From Ananas comosus (Eukaryota; Streptophyta; Magnoliopsida; Poales; Bromeliaceae), in NCBI RefSeq assembly GCF_001540865.1, contig NC_033638.1, positions 7,893,334 through 7,957,333 of the forward strand: 64,000 bases of DNA. Direction: 5' to 3'. The position numbers were made by a program, and so were the translations under genes. This document shows positions 13,212 to 25,379 of the stretch, piece after piece. The notes beneath the pieces were generated by a model. It was not told the DNA's origin. It ran no database searches and saw only the letters and a list, made by a program, of their open reading frames with translations. Within the stretch, counting starts at the first letter, position 1. Each line of letters opens with the position of its first letter.

Positions 13212-14862
13212 TTTTCACCTCCTTTTGTTGTAATCTTTTGTGCATATTGTCGCATGCGTAGTATGTCAATTGCAAGATCAACGGACGGTTTTTATCATTG
13301 GCATGAGAGGGCATCTTTCAAGTGCAAATCGGTTTATTGTATTTTGTTTAATCATTTGTTGAACATGAAGATCTGAATGTTCGGCAACTTGCTGGTGAGT
13401 AAGATTGCGTTCGATTCCTTGACCTTGCCGCCGCACCAATGTGGGGCACTACATCAAGATTGTTGCATGTAAAAACTGCTTTTTTTGCACGAAATCTCTG
13501 TAGGGAAGCCGAAGTCTCAATCCTTGTGTGTTTAATTTGAAAGATATGTAAGAACTTACCGCTATAGGATGAAATAAATTATTATCTGATGTTACTGTAC
13601 TGTGTTGAGTAATCAGACACGAGGCATGTAAACATATGTACTACGCTTCCTATCAATTTTACTGCATACTGTGATAACCTCTTATTACTAGCCCCCGGCT
13701 ATTTTAAAAAGGTTAAAATATAAAATTTTATTATACAACCTTTTAATTTGTTTGATTTGAATCCATTAATGACACTTTGACGTCAAAATTCAAATTCATC
13801 ATTTATCTTTATTTCACATAATTCTTACAATTATAAATTTATTAAAATAAGTAATTAGCTTAAATTTTAAAGTCAAAATATCGTTGATTGACTGAAAATA
13901 AATAAATTTGAAAGTTTAGTAAAATCAGAATTTTAAAAAATTGAATAATGGATTCAAAATAGTTTATAGTTTTAGATCAGTTGCGTATATTTTTGCCTTT
14001 ACTATATAATAAAGCCCACTGCAGATACCCTTTTTTACCATTTTACATAGCTCAGTAGAGCCTAGTCCATTTCACATAGCCGCATCATTGGACGGCAGAA
14101 AAGCCTTTAGATGGAAAACAAGTGTGTATTCTCAAAAGTTATTTCTCAACACAAAAGAGAAAAACCTACCTGTAGGTCTTAATGACTGTGTGAGCGACCC
14201 CTACCTATTAGATGGGTGAGATAAAAGATATACATCCCAATTGGAGTGTATGAATAACATTGCTTAAAAAAACAAAAAAAAAAAAATCCAAATTGTACGT
14301 TTGTTCCATCTCTTTGATGCCAAACCATACTGCTCTAATTTAACCAAGGGAGGTTCAGGAGCAATAACAACACGAACTAGCCCTAGCCCCCCCCAGTATG
14401 CGTGATTGCACTTAAACAGGCGATTATAAGCCAAACACGAAACGACCAGAGCAAATCATAATAAACCAAACCCACCAGGACCAAACAAAGCCGGCACAAA
14501 AATTGTTGGTACAAATTACGAATGGAATAGAAAAACAGCAAACGTTTTGCTCCAGTACATAATCTGCGGCAGACATGTTTTCACTACCAAAATAGCGGTG
14601 GATAATCTATAATTCCATCTTTTTTTCGTTCTTTTTCCTTTTCTGCTTTTGGAAAAATTAGGAACTCAATGCAAGACAACTCAACCACAATCAATATCAC
14701 AATAACATTCTCTACTTTACAGTGTCTAACATGACCCACTTAAATATAATGTCGTTGGAGTCGTCAGATCCTTTCAACGCCTGAATATTAAACCCGAAAA
14801 GCTATAAAGAAAGGTTTTAGGAGTTCAAGTCAAAAACCTGACTAGGGGTATCACACGGCGCT
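13212..14862. other. 3' regions of TIO and SAR1 with a MITE-like insert
   Basis: This is the convergent intergenic space. TIO 3' UTR sequence probably extends a few hundred bases and SAR1 3' UTR lies at the right edge. About 13715-13990 is an AT-rich palindromic segment related to 22140-22460, sharing TTAAATTTTAAAGTCAAA-type words in its arms. No coding sequence is visible. Confidence 0.5.
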
Positions 14863-17707
14863 CTACTTGATGTACTGGGACAGCCACTTGAAGCCCTCGC
14901 CGTAGCCCATCTTGCGGACGATGCTGCACATGAAGACCTCGAGGGGGCGGACGTTGGAGTCCGCGAGGTTCACCTTACCCTTGCCCGTGGTGAAGTTGCT
15001 CAGGCCCAGGTGGTAGCGCAGCTCTTCCTCAGATGCCGCGTAAGGGATGTCAATCTTGTTGCCCAGTATGAGGAAGGGAACGTTCGCTAGAGCCTCGTCT
15101 GAGAGGAGGGCATCAAGCTCCTTCTTCGACTCCGCGAACCTCTCCTTGTCGAAGGCATCCACTAGGTAAACCACTGCGTCGACCTGCCAAGCCAGATAAA
15201 AGCATCAGTATTCACATATATTTCCATGTCATCAAAAGGATTCACTATTGCAGCTCGTTTAATGTGAAGAAATTCTTTTAGACACATTTTATTTGAAAGA
15301 AACCTAAAAAACTGCACAAACATCTTCCTCTCATTAACAATACAATTGTAGGAAATTAAAGATACCATAAAAGCATCGAAAATAGCATGAGTGAAAAAAA
15401 CCATCAGCAGTACCTACGTTCACCAGATATGCCCATTGTACTAAGTTTTATCCAACAATTCGCCAGAAATAACGGATAGAGTGGAAAAAGCTCATTTTTG
15501 TATTATTACCACCTTTGTAGTCACAGGTGCTTGCTAGAGATGAGTTCTGTTGATTGAGTGATAGAGGAATGACAAATGACATGACGTTTGATAGATATTA
15601 CGGATGGAGATTAGGAAAAATGAATGAGCCAGTCCAAACTCCAAACATAGGCGGAAGAAGTGCGGAAAGCTACATGGATATAAAAGGGAATGGAATGACT
15701 AACAAGCTTCAAAATACAAGAAAGTGAATGCTGCACGCATTAAGACCAAAAAAAACATAATTTACAAGAGCAGCAGAGCATTTTCAGAACTCTGAATATC
15801 CCAGGAAGTCTACTGGCTATAATTTCAATGAGCCCCTTAAATAAGAAATTCAAAACAGAAAAAGAAACAAACTGTAACAACACCAGCTAGAATATTTCAT
15901 CACAAATAGCCTTTCCATTAATATCTGCTCCACTGAAACTAGAAAGTGACTACAATATCAGGGGATTGAACAAGGAGATCCAGCAAAGGGTTGCTGGTGA
16001 TACATTCCACTTATAGAAATCACTATAAGCCAAAACCAAACTTGAAGATAATCTCATACTGATAGAATCGAAGGGGAAATATAATAAAAATAAAAACTTT
16101 CATCTAAGGTATGCAATTTCGAAATTCAAAGTTCAACTTACAACTTACCTAGAAAGGATATTGGACAAAAAGGAGAAGACAACCAGATACTAAACTCAAC
16201 TAAAAGGATCGAAATGTCCAAAATGGTTAAGTATACACAAAGATGAAATGAATCTCCAAGCATATAATATCAGATTATTTGATAGAAAAAGAAAGATGAG
16301 GGACAAGATGGCTTAACAAATTTAGCTTCAAAATGCATGAAAGCAAATAAATACAACAGATGATAGCAATCTTTGTTTGCCTCGAGTCCAATTCTCATCA
16401 TTGAAACTAGAATTCTTTGTGCTACTTTGCAAAAAAAAAATAAAATTCTCCACTTGCAAGCTAAAGGCTAATCTGGCACATATAAAGGTCGCCATATCAA
16501 GGATTAAAAATTACCTACTTGTTCTTGTACAAAATCTACTTAAACTAATATCAGCCAAATATGCGAAGATAAACAGAAGACAATGTTGGTCGAAAGCTGT
16601 CACGAACATCAAAAATTGATTATATTTTTGTGGTCCAGCTTGCCAGGCTATTGCATAAATGTGACAGTATGTAAAGAAATACAAACATCATGTGCTAGTG
16701 TTGTTTGTCTTATATTCACTATAAACAACAACCTCATTTAGTCAAATAAATGTTCTCAATTGAGAAAAATGGAGAAAAACTTCACAAACAATTTTTTAAT
16801 CTAATAAGCAAGCTGTTGAATGACAAAGAACAAAAAAAGAAAACTGTTAAGAAGAAAAAGCTGATTATGACAAGTGTTTCCTTCCAAGATTTTTCTCCTT
16901 CTTACCTTCTACCAGCTGTTACCTTATGAAAAATGTGCGATTTTTTAAATTTACAGTAGAAATTTTGAAATGAAATGGACAAAAGATATTTGAAATCTTC
17001 AAAACTTCAGGTTGCCATTTTCTATGGAAATAAAATTCAATCTCCATAAATCTTCTTTTGCGAGAACTTAAGAGACACATATGGCCAACTTACCCTTTCA
17101 TGCAGTCGAATTCATTTCAATGATCTCCTAATCGTATTTATGATTCTAAAATTAGAAATGGTTCCAAATTTATATGTTGTGGAATGAAGTAACTGGATTC
17201 ACTGAATCAAGATGCAGCGAAATAAGAGAAATATAGCAATCCAATAACCAATTAGCCAAAATTATCAGGTAGATCAAGGAATCAAACACGAAGATCGAAC
17301 CTTGGCGTAGTAATCCTTCCACACACGGCGAGCGATCTGATGCCCTCCCAGATCGAAGGCCTTGAATTTGATCTTCCCGATGCTCAGCTCCTCCGACGTC
17401 GGATACTGCGTCGGCTGGTGCTGGACCAATCTCTACTCATCCAAGAAAACCCCAAAAAAGGCTTCAAACATCAAAATAAAACAAAACAGAAAAACCAAAA
17501 AACCTCACAAGATCCACGAATTAACAATAATTAGGTCGAATGTGGCAGATCAGGCGAAAAAAGGGCATAAATCGAAACCTCGTCCTTGAGCATGTGAAGC
17601 AGCGTCGTCTTCCCCGCATTATCCAACCCTAGAAAAAGAATCTTCGCCTCCTTTTGCCACAACCCTAGCGAGGCGAGCACGCCGTAGAACCAGTCGACGA
17701 GGAACAT
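14863..17707 (-). CDS. SAR1: Small GTPase SAR1 (COPII coat assembly)
   Basis: SAR1 starts COPII vesicle formation at the ER: its GTP form inserts an amphipathic N-terminal helix into the membrane and recruits Sec23/24. Three coding exons on the minus strand: 17707-17579, 17432-17301 and 15183-14863, giving 193 aa, the usual family length. Seen: the hydrophobic N-terminus [18 protein letters not shown]-loop GLDNAGKT (27-34), DLGGH (70-74) for the G3 box and NKID (129-132) for G4. As expected for SAR1 there is no N-myristoylation glycine as in ARF. The start is the ATG opening MFLVDWF; an upstream in-frame ATG would add 15 unrelated residues and is rejected. Intron 2 is about 2.1 kb. A (GA)n tract lies in the leader. 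Confidence 0.97.
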
Positions 17708-17855
17708 CGCCGCGGCCGAGAATTCGTCTCCCGACGCGCGAAAATCGCCCAAAAAATCGGCAAAAACTCCCCGAGCGAGATCGGATCTAGCGATCCGAGA
17801 CCCCGCCGGTCCCGATGTGGTCGCAAGGATTCGTATCGAACCCCCTCGACGCGAC

Positions 17856-17858
<3 letters not shown>

Positions 17859-17886
<28 letters not shown>
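17859..17886. repeat. (GA)n microsatellite in SAR1 leader/promoter
   Basis: A run of GA dinucleotides lies about 150 bp upstream of the SAR1 start codon, reading (CT)n in the gene's direction. CT/GA tracts are common core-promoter and leader elements in plants; similar tracts precede OEP16-2 and the BRWD-like gene in this window. Confidence 0.6.
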
Positions 17887-17889
<3 letters not shown>

Positions 17890-18471
17890 CCCTAGGAATG
17901 GAAACGAAGATGCGGGGTTAGGTTTGAACCGCGAAGAAGACGATCAACCCGGGGGGGTAGCGTGGATGATGACGTGTCGGTCACCTACCGAATTTTAGAG
18001 GATGAGGTGGCCGCACTTTGACCGGAGAAACCGGTTAATGGGGAGCGGTGACTGGTGTTCTCCGGTGTACGAATCGTCGACCAATAGGAACGCGAGGAAG
18101 GGCTTTGCCTCGTCATTAAGCGAATCGTGTCCGTTCGATCGGGATCCAACGGTACATGTTATTTTTGGACTATATTAGTCAATGGTAGGTGCGCTTGTTG
18201 TTTTGTCCCAAATAGGAAACCTAAATCAAAACTACCCAAGTCAATTTGATTAAATTCATTTCTTTTATGATTATTATTTTGATTTAGTTTAGATTTTCTT
18301 CTCTTTTTTTTTTCCCAAATAACCAAATTGAAAAGAAAATAATCCATAAAAGACAAAGTATGTACTATACATAATGTAGACATAGTGTGGTTAATAGTAT
18401 TTGAGATTTAGTAGTTACTGATTAGAATATAATAATAATATTATCATGTTATTAATAATATTTTAAGATAG

Positions 18472-19016
18472 TCCGATTACTATACTCTTATGAGTACCAT
18501 TGTCTTCATATTTATAAATCGCTTTTGATGATAAAGCTTTTGAGTTGACTATCTATACCGTTAAATATTTTCTATAAAATTTAAAATTTTTTTAAATCAA
18601 ATTTTATAATTTTTTAACACTATTTACCTTACGATCAAAAGATCTGAAAATCACCAATTTTTAACGGCCAATATGGAATACTTACTAGTTTAACGGTATA
18701 AAAAAATCGAAATCGATTGAATTTTTGATAAAAAATTTTATTCATTATCTAAATAAAGATCAATAACTCCTATCTTAAATTGAAGGATCCAATCATCCAT
18801 TTTTAGAATGTTATTTGATTTTGACCGTTCATTTTATAGCCACTTGATGGCTTTTATTATGATTTCAAAAAATTACAAAATTTATTTTTTAGAAGTCTCA
18901 AATACTCTATATCATTTTTAACGGAGTGGATCGTTGATTCAGAAGCTCCATTGTCGAAAACAACTTATAAATACGATAGACTCTATACTTATAAGAATAT
19001 AATAGTCCCACTCTAT
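18472..19016. repeat. Palindromic AT-rich MITE, copy a
   Basis: The ends are long inverted repeats of about 100 bp (left CTATACTCTTATGAGTAC, right a near reverse complement around 18975-19010), and the ACCGTTAAA/TTTAACGG words recur in both arms. The interior matches the reverse complement of 27190-27650, including GATTGGATCCTTCAA. No protein is encoded. Boundaries are approximate and the superfamily is not determined. Confidence 0.65.
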
Positions 19017-19477
19017 TTTAAAGTACTGTTAAAGGTACCCGTGGCTAATAAGTGATCAAAATCATTAAACTACTTGCTAGAAATACTCCAATTTTAAGGC
19101 CCATATGATTTTAAATAGAAGAGATTCCATTGTTTAAAAAATAAAAATTTGGTTTTAGGTGTTTTAAATAAGTTAATCATGTTTAACGGTATAAATATTC
19201 AATATAGATTTTAACATCAAATTAGAGTAAATACCATACCTTATTCCAACCCAAACCTAACATTCATAAATATGTCAATGATAGATCATAGTCACTGTTT
19301 TCACAAGGAAAAAAAAAAAAAACCTCCTTTTTTAGAGAGAAAAATGAGCACCATTTCATGATTCAATATGATTTTTGATTCTGGGTGCTTGATTGTCACC
19401 ACTAGTGTCTCCACAAACTTATTATTAATGAATCAATCTATGGGTAAATCCTACTACCACAAAATAGAAAAAATAAA

Positions 19478-19911
19478 GGAAAAACTTCAAAAACCCCCTA
19501 TGTGGTTTCACACTTTTTCATTTTAGTATCCTGTGGTTTAAAGTGTATCAAGTTAGTACCCTGTGGTTTCTCACTTTATCACTTTAGTACCCTGTGGTTT
19601 AAAGTGTATCAAGTTAGTACCCTGTGGTGTTGCACTTTATCACTTTAGTACCATGTGGTTTCACACTTTATCACTTTAGTATTCTATAGTTTAAAAAACT
19701 ACAGGGTACTAATTTGATACAAAATCAAAACCACAGGGTACTAAAGTGATAAAATGCAAAACCACAGGGTACTAACTTGATACACTTTAAACCACAGGGT
19801 ACTAAAGTGATAAAGTGAGAAGCCACAATGTACTAACTTGATACATTTTAAACCACAGGGTACTAAAGTGAAAAAAATTGAAACCACAATGGGGGTTTTT
19901 GAAGTTTTTCC
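19478..19911. mobile_element. Foldback MITE of Mutator type, copy 1 (434 bp)
   Basis: The ends are inverted repeats beginning GGAAAAACTTCAAAAACC on the left and closing with the reverse complement on the right. Flanking 9-mers AAAAATAAA (19469-19477) and ATAAATAAA (19912-19920) match at 8 of 9, fitting the 9-bp duplication of Mutator-like elements. The interior is a long hairpin made of repeated CCCTGTGGTTT and TATCA(A/C)(G/T)TTAGTACC words in both orientations. A second copy is at 24224. Confidence 0.8.
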
Positions 19912-20274
19912 ATAAATAAAAGGCTATGGAATTATCATCATCAATATTGGTATCACCATCAATTCACATTGCAGAACCATTATTGTCGCCATTATAATTA
20001 CAACACTACGAACAGCATAACTATCCTCTTTTTAACTTATTCTTTGACACAAATTTTGCTGTAAACCGATCTGAATACATCTCAGTACAGCTAATGCTTT
20101 CAATCCAAACAAAAAAGCGCAACTTGTCAGACGATAACAAATCTAAATTAATTGCGACATGATTAATGTAATTTCACTGCATTGTCATAAAATTCAGCTG
20201 TACATAAAGTGTTCTACATCTCTAAACTTTAGCCTTTCAATTGAATAACAACACAGTAAAACTTAAGTTCAAGA

Positions 20275-22971
20275 TCATTCCACTGGGCGCTTCACGATAA
20301 GAACTGGGCATTTTGCATTTCGTATGCAATAATCACTTACGCTTCCAAGAAGAGCCCTGCACCCAAAAAAAAAAAAAAAAAAAAAAAAAAAAGCACCTTA
20401 GCAAATACATTTAAGTGGTTTATAAACTCTGATAAATGTTAATCTCTTATTACCTTTTAATGAAGCCATAACCATGGCTTCCCATGACTAGAAGATCAGC
20501 TCCCAGCTTATCCACCATATCACATATCACATCTCTCGCGTCCCCGACCGCGACCTTCTCCTCGATTCTTATCTGATCGAATTGCCGAACATTGTTTAAG
20601 TTTATTACGAAAATATGTAGTCGGGCGTGTTTAGTCTAGTTGGAGTTTATGCTGAAGCACTGCTTTGAGTAACACTGTTTAGAGAAACTTTCAACAATAT
20701 ATATTTTTTCCATTAAAAGTACTTCTAAAGAGTGATATGTCAAAGTAAGAAGCAAGAGCTTAAAGTTGATGCTTTTTTCGAAGTTTATTTTACTTGTCAA
20801 TCGCTTGAATTTTGTTGTTCCACTAGGCGAGAGAAACATTTGGACTCGATCGGTTGTAGTGCGCGGCGTGATATGCAAAAATGATGCACGCTCGCTGTTT
20901 TGGTAGCACTTATAATGTCTGCTTTTGACACTCCAATGTGAGTTTACGTGTTATCACAGAAATTTCATATTAGAGCTTCTGCATTATCACAGATTGTGCT
21001 CCTCGCGCAAGCACGGCCAAATTACCCCTAAATTGTCAATGTTAATGTTTGTTATTTATCCATAAAACATTGGTACATGAACAAAAGGTGAGTTCACTTC
21101 ACTTACATTTTCATAGGCTTTGCAAATATTCTTAGCTTTTTCCATCACAGAATCTGCAAGATCTCTGCTGTATTTGTCAATAGAAGCTGTGACCTCCTCA
21201 GAGAATATGTATCCTGAAAATAACATGAAATTGAAGAGCAAATAATATGAGCAAAGAGTTAGCAAAGTAAAAAAAATGACTTGTTAAGCTAGCAAATTAA
21301 TATAACTATACTATTATATGTACACATTAAAGAAGTTTTCTCTTTACCTGTCTCTGGTTCTTGCAAATTAGGTGTAAAATCTATTTCAGTGCCAAATAGA
21401 TGATGATCTCTCCCATTTTCTGGATTATGAGACAGTTGATTTAGTCGCAACTAGATTAGAATAATTCAATTGGAATTTGTACCAAACAGACTCAAGGCTT
21501 TTTGGTAGGCTCATAAGGTGAACTTGAATTAAATCAGAGAAAATTAATAATGCTAGAATTCTAGTATAACTCGAACTTAGAATATCCTACACTGATATCA
21601 TGTGGAATAATCGTTGTATTTTAAAAGCTTAAGCTTATAGAGAAAGATATTTAAATATTTTTATATTTAACCATATTCAACACTAAATAATTTATAATTT
21701 TATATGATAAAATTGACAGGTAATCTAAATCAAAAGCCGCCAAATTCTCAACAAAAAAAAAAAAAAACAAATAATTACCTACGTGCCTCTCAAAAAGTCC
21801 CACCTAGAAAGATTAAGTGACGAAATTTACTTCTCTTAAATTCCTTTTTTTTTTAAATACATTCTTCTTAAAACTAAATTCTTTTAGTTTGCTACTAAAA
21901 ATAGCTATTAACTCTTCTAAAAAAAAAAGATTCACTTACATATCCTTTTAAATATGTCCCCTAAAAAAAAAAAAAAAAAGTGATGAAATTTATCCTCCTA
22001 AAGTTTTAATTTTTTTTTTTCAAATCTATCATCTATTTTAATCCTGAGCGAGACTGAAAATAAAGTTAATTTGAACTTAGTCCGAGATAGCTAACAAGAT
22101 GACATATACAAATAATGAAAAAAATATTTTTGGAGTAAATATAAGAGTCCCATGGTAACTAAACTATAAAACATTTTAATTTAGCTATCCAATCTTCTAA
22201 AATATTAATTTTATTATTTAATTTTTTAATTTATTTGATTTCAGCCGGTCAACGATATTTTGACTTTAAAATTTAAGCTAATTTTTTACTTTAATAGATT
22301 TATAGTTACGACAATTATATAAATATCTTATCGGTAAATATAAATAATACATTCAAAATTTAAAGTCAAAGTATCTTAACTAATTCAAATCAAATAAATT
22401 AAAAGATTAAATGGTAACATCAAAATTTAAAAAAAGTAAATAGCTAAATCAAAATGGCCCATAGTTGGAATAATAAGTTATGTACATTATTATCTAGAAA
22501 AATCAAAAAAAAAATCTATTACATCTTTCAAAACTTTAAAAATATTTAATATACTTTTGGTTGGCCAAATTGCTCTTCTTAATTTTCTCAAAACTCCTTC
22601 AAATATTCTCAAATTCTTAGAGTTTACTCATAAAATTGAAATTTAGAAAGATTTTTTTCTTTTGTAATTTTAAGATAGATATGAAAAATTTTGAATAGTA
22701 AGAATAAGCTCCTGTAAAATTTAAAAAAAAAAAAAAAGTGGTGGGATGTAAGAGAGTGAGGGGGGGTCGTACCGGAAGCGTCCAACGCGGAGCACACGGG
22801 AGGCGGAGGCCGAGCGTAGAGGAGGACGAGAACGTCGCGCTCAGCCGCACAAATGTTTCGGAGGCTCCAACGGAGGGCGCAGATGCTCTCCTCCCCCTCG
22901 TCCACCGCCACCGCCACCACCCTCCTCCTCCTCCTCGTCCGACCCCCCTCAGACGCCGCCACGTCATCCAT
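20275..22971 (-). CDS. Universal stress protein (USP domain, PHOS34-like)
   Basis: A small nucleotide-binding protein of the UspA superfamily; plant members are linked to stress signalling, but the exact role here is unknown. Four minus-strand exons: 22971-22773, 21213-21107, 20572-20454, 20356-20275, in phase, giving 168 aa. Seen: VVAVAVDEGEESICALRW near residue 18 (the usual first strand, VVAVDESEES), and the ATP-binding loop G133-x2-G136-x9-G146-S147 in GSHGYGFIKRALLGS, with the typical end CPVLIVKRP. The start ATG (MDDVAASEGG) is preferred over one 19 codons upstream because the family begins shortly before the first strand. Exon 1 is very GC-rich. The 1.56-kb intron 1 contains a MITE-like insert. 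Exon 1 is the least certain part. Confidence 0.88.
20366..20393. repeat. Poly(A) tract in USP intron
   Basis: A run of 27-28 A residues sits within ten bases of the last acceptor of the USP gene. In the gene's direction it reads as poly(T), an extended polypyrimidine tract. Confidence 0.7.
22140..22465. repeat. AT-rich palindromic MITE-like element in USP intron 1
   Basis: The two arms are near reverse complements: ATTTAGCTAT and TTTAATTTATTTGATTT on the left against ATAGCTAAAT and AAATCAAATAAATTAAA on the right. It resembles 13715-13990. No coding capacity. Boundaries are approximate. Confidence 0.55.
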
Positions 22972-23460
22972 ATTCCACCTCCCCCCACCACACGCGCGCC
23001 ACGTGTTCGCCGCCGACACCAAATACACGGGTCCCTTCGCCGTCCAGCCGGCGGCTATGCTGTTTTTTTATAGTGGCGAATGGCGATCCATTCGAGCCGC
23101 GGTTTTGGGTCTTCGGGTCGCGGTTTTGAGTCACCCGCTGGTTTCGCGTTCGGGTCGCGGTTTTGGCGGGCTTCGGGTTTTCGTGTTTCGGTTCGAACCG
23201 CAAACACGGGTTACATTATTCAGTACTAGAGAAATGCTATTAGTACACCACCTCTTCGTCTTAAGATTTTTTTTAAAAAAAAATTCTTTAAATTTTTAGC
23301 ATTAAAAAAATAAAAAAAAAAACAAACTAAGGATCAATTCTTGACCCTTGGATGAGCAAATGTAAAAAATCTATACATTAAATAAAATTTAGATCCGAAA
23401 ACGGATCAGGCTAATTGGTGTGATTATTTTTTTCTTTTTAGGGTTAGTTTCGTGCAGCTC
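22972..23460. promoter_or_regulatory. USP upstream region with a short GC-rich repeat
   Basis: The first 250 bp upstream of the USP start are GC-rich and contain at least three copies of CGCGGTTTTG (near 23098, 23121 and 23156) spaced 23-35 bp apart. They may be promoter repeats or simple sequence decay. A TATA-like TTTTTTATAG lies at 23064 in the opposite orientation; I cannot fix a start site. Confidence 0.35.
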
Positions 23461-23940
23461 CGTGTAAATATATCGAATAGCAAATATATTTCTACAAAGT
23501 TTAATTTTTCATATTCATTTCTGTAAATTAGTGATATTCATATTTGTCTTTCTAGTTTGTTTGTTACTTCGAGCGTTGTTTATTTTTTAACAGAAGATAA
23601 GTCGATATTTTTGGCATTATAAATGTATCTATCTAAAAATTTCAACTGTTAAAATTATACAGAATATTCTCTCAAAAATCTCCAATTGTCATATTTTTCC
23701 TTTCTACAATCACAAATAATATAAAAAGAATAAATAAATCAATTTACCTCATTTACTAATCCGGGTTAAATATTTTATCTATGATTAATTATATTTTTTT
23801 AATGGATTCTAAAAATAGAAATATATTTGAAAATATTAGAATATTTGTAGGAATAAATATAAAAAGTTGAATTTTATAGAGATATATCTGCTATTCGATA
23901 TATTTATAAAAAATTATATGTAATTAATTTTTTTTTAAGA
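23452..23940. repeat. MITE-like element with inverted ends
   Basis: The left end carries AATATATCGAATAGC and the right end its close reverse complement GCTATTCGATATATT, with further complementarity inward (AGTTTAATTTTTCATATT against AAAAGTTGAATTTT). The interior is AT-rich without a reading frame. No target duplication was identified. Confidence 0.55.
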
Positions 23941-24223
23941 GAAAAATATAGATTTAATAAATAATATAAAATAATTAGATTTTAAATTTGAGACGTTTAA
24001 TATCAATTATTAATTTTTTTTATTACTCATGATAAAGACAGTTGCTGAATTCTGCTAAACCATACATGTGTTCCTCATAAAAACTGTGGTCCCAAACCTT
24101 TTTTTTTTGGTTCGAGGGGAAAAAAAGAAGAGAAATTTCTTGCGATTGAGATGGGAGACCGATTTATACTTGAGCGCATGTCACATGTCTAATCTTTTAA
24201 TTAGCTGTTGTATGATTTAAAAA

Positions 24224-24579
24224 GGGAAAACTTCAAAAACCTTCCCTGTGATTTCGTGCTTTCTCACTTTAGTACCCTGTGGTTTAAAACGTATCAATTT
24301 GCCTCCCTGTGGTTTCGTTTTTCTCTTTTTGTTATCAATTTTATTATTATTATTTTTTTAAATCAGTGACAAAGTTAAAATTAAAGGATACTAAAGTGAA
24401 TATTCGATAAATATAGATGGTTATCTGAAGTTTTTTGTATATAATTTAACGAAATGTTAACGAAAAAGCTTCCGAAAAGATAAAAATGAAACCACAGGGG
24501 GGCAAATTGATACGTTTTAAACCACAGGATAGTAAAGTGAGAATGCATGAAACCACAGGGGGGTTTTTGAAGTTTTCCC
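24224..24579. mobile_element. Foldback MITE of Mutator type, copy 2 (356 bp)
   Basis: The terminal inverted repeats are GGGAAAACTTCAAAAACC and its reverse complement at 24562-24579. The 9-bp target duplication ATTTAAAAA is perfect (24215-24223 and 24580-24588). Arms carry the same CCCTGTGGTTT and AAACCACAGG words as the copy at 19478. It is noncoding. The termini and 9-bp duplication support a Mutator-like origin. Confidence 0.9.
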
Positions 24580-24753
24580 ATTTAAAAATGGCACTTTAGA
24601 ATCCTATGATCTAATCTTTTTGTTTTTATTTATTGAAAGGATCTGTTGCTAAATCCGGTATTAAATTACTGTATTTTATAAATCGTAGAAATATTAAAAT
24701 TCGCATATGAATAATTTTAAATCGAATAATTAGTAAGAGAGTTTAAATAGTTA

Positions 24754-24948
24754 GCCTTTGTTTGGTTGGGGGTTAAGGGGTGGAATAACTCCTTAACCCC
24801 CATATTATTCCCAAACACTCCAAAAATAGGTGGGGTTAGCTAATCCCACCTCAAATGGGCTATCCCGGATTAGCTAATCCCACCTAACCCCTCTTAACCC
24901 TATTAATGAAATAAATAGTTTTTTCTTAACCCCGAACCAAACGGTAGC
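24754..24948. mobile_element. Tourist-like MITE (PIF/Harbinger type, 195 bp)
   Basis: The ends are inverted repeats: GCCTTTGTTTGGTTGGGGGT on the left and the complement of CGTTTGGTTCGGGGTTAAG on the right. A 3-bp TTA duplication flanks it (24751-24753, 24949-24951), as is usual for Tourist elements. The interior palindromic GGATTAGCTAATCC is visible near 24868. Confidence 0.75.
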
Positions 24949-25268
24949 TTAATGTATACCTGTGGGTAACGTGGGTTCACACTTAATAAGTTTAATTTTT
25001 TAGACTAATAAATGAGTTATCAGATATATCACTTTTCAGACTCGTGTGAGTTTATATTAGACTCAAAAATTTTTAAAAAGTAATATTAGAGCTGATGATT
25101 TGACAATCTTAATTTATTCATCTAAGTTGTAAGATGATTAGATAAAATTTTCTACTTGAATATAATTCGAATTTTAATCGAAATAAAATGTACGAATCCA
25201 AAATTTCGAATGTAATCTTTTATTGCCATCCTGTTGCCGTACTAGCCACACGGGACCTCTTCCCATTA

Positions 25269-25320
25269 ATCCCACATCGGCCGGATATGATAAAGGCTTT
25301 GGACGAGGCTTGTATATAAA
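25269..25320 (+). promoter_or_regulatory. snRNA-type promoter pair: USE plus TATA box
   Basis: ATCCCACATCG at 25269-25279 exactly matches the plant snRNA upstream sequence element (RTCCCACATCG). TATATAAA follows at 25313-25320, 33 bp after it, the spacing of Pol II-type plant snRNA promoters (Pol III types are about 10 bp shorter). No recognisable U1, U2, U4 or U5 sequence begins downstream around 25340-25360. It may therefore be a promoter without its gene, part of a repeat, or chance. Confidence 0.4.
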
Positions 25321-25379
25321 GTCGAGGACTTTACAATTTGAAGTTCTGCGGCTGGGACAAATATTTTATTTGTACCGTG

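Larger units (their letters stand above)
17890..20274. other. Intergenic DNA between SAR1 and USP, mostly repeats
   Basis: The left part is the SAR1 promoter side. About 18472-19016 and 19478-19911 are inverted-repeat elements listed separately. No coding sequence is visible elsewhere in the interval. Confidence 0.5.

Noticed and set aside
22738..23299. Plus-strand open frames over 22738-23299
   Set aside because: They are antisense to exon 1 of the universal stress protein, which has a clear conserved motif and splice phase on the minus strand.
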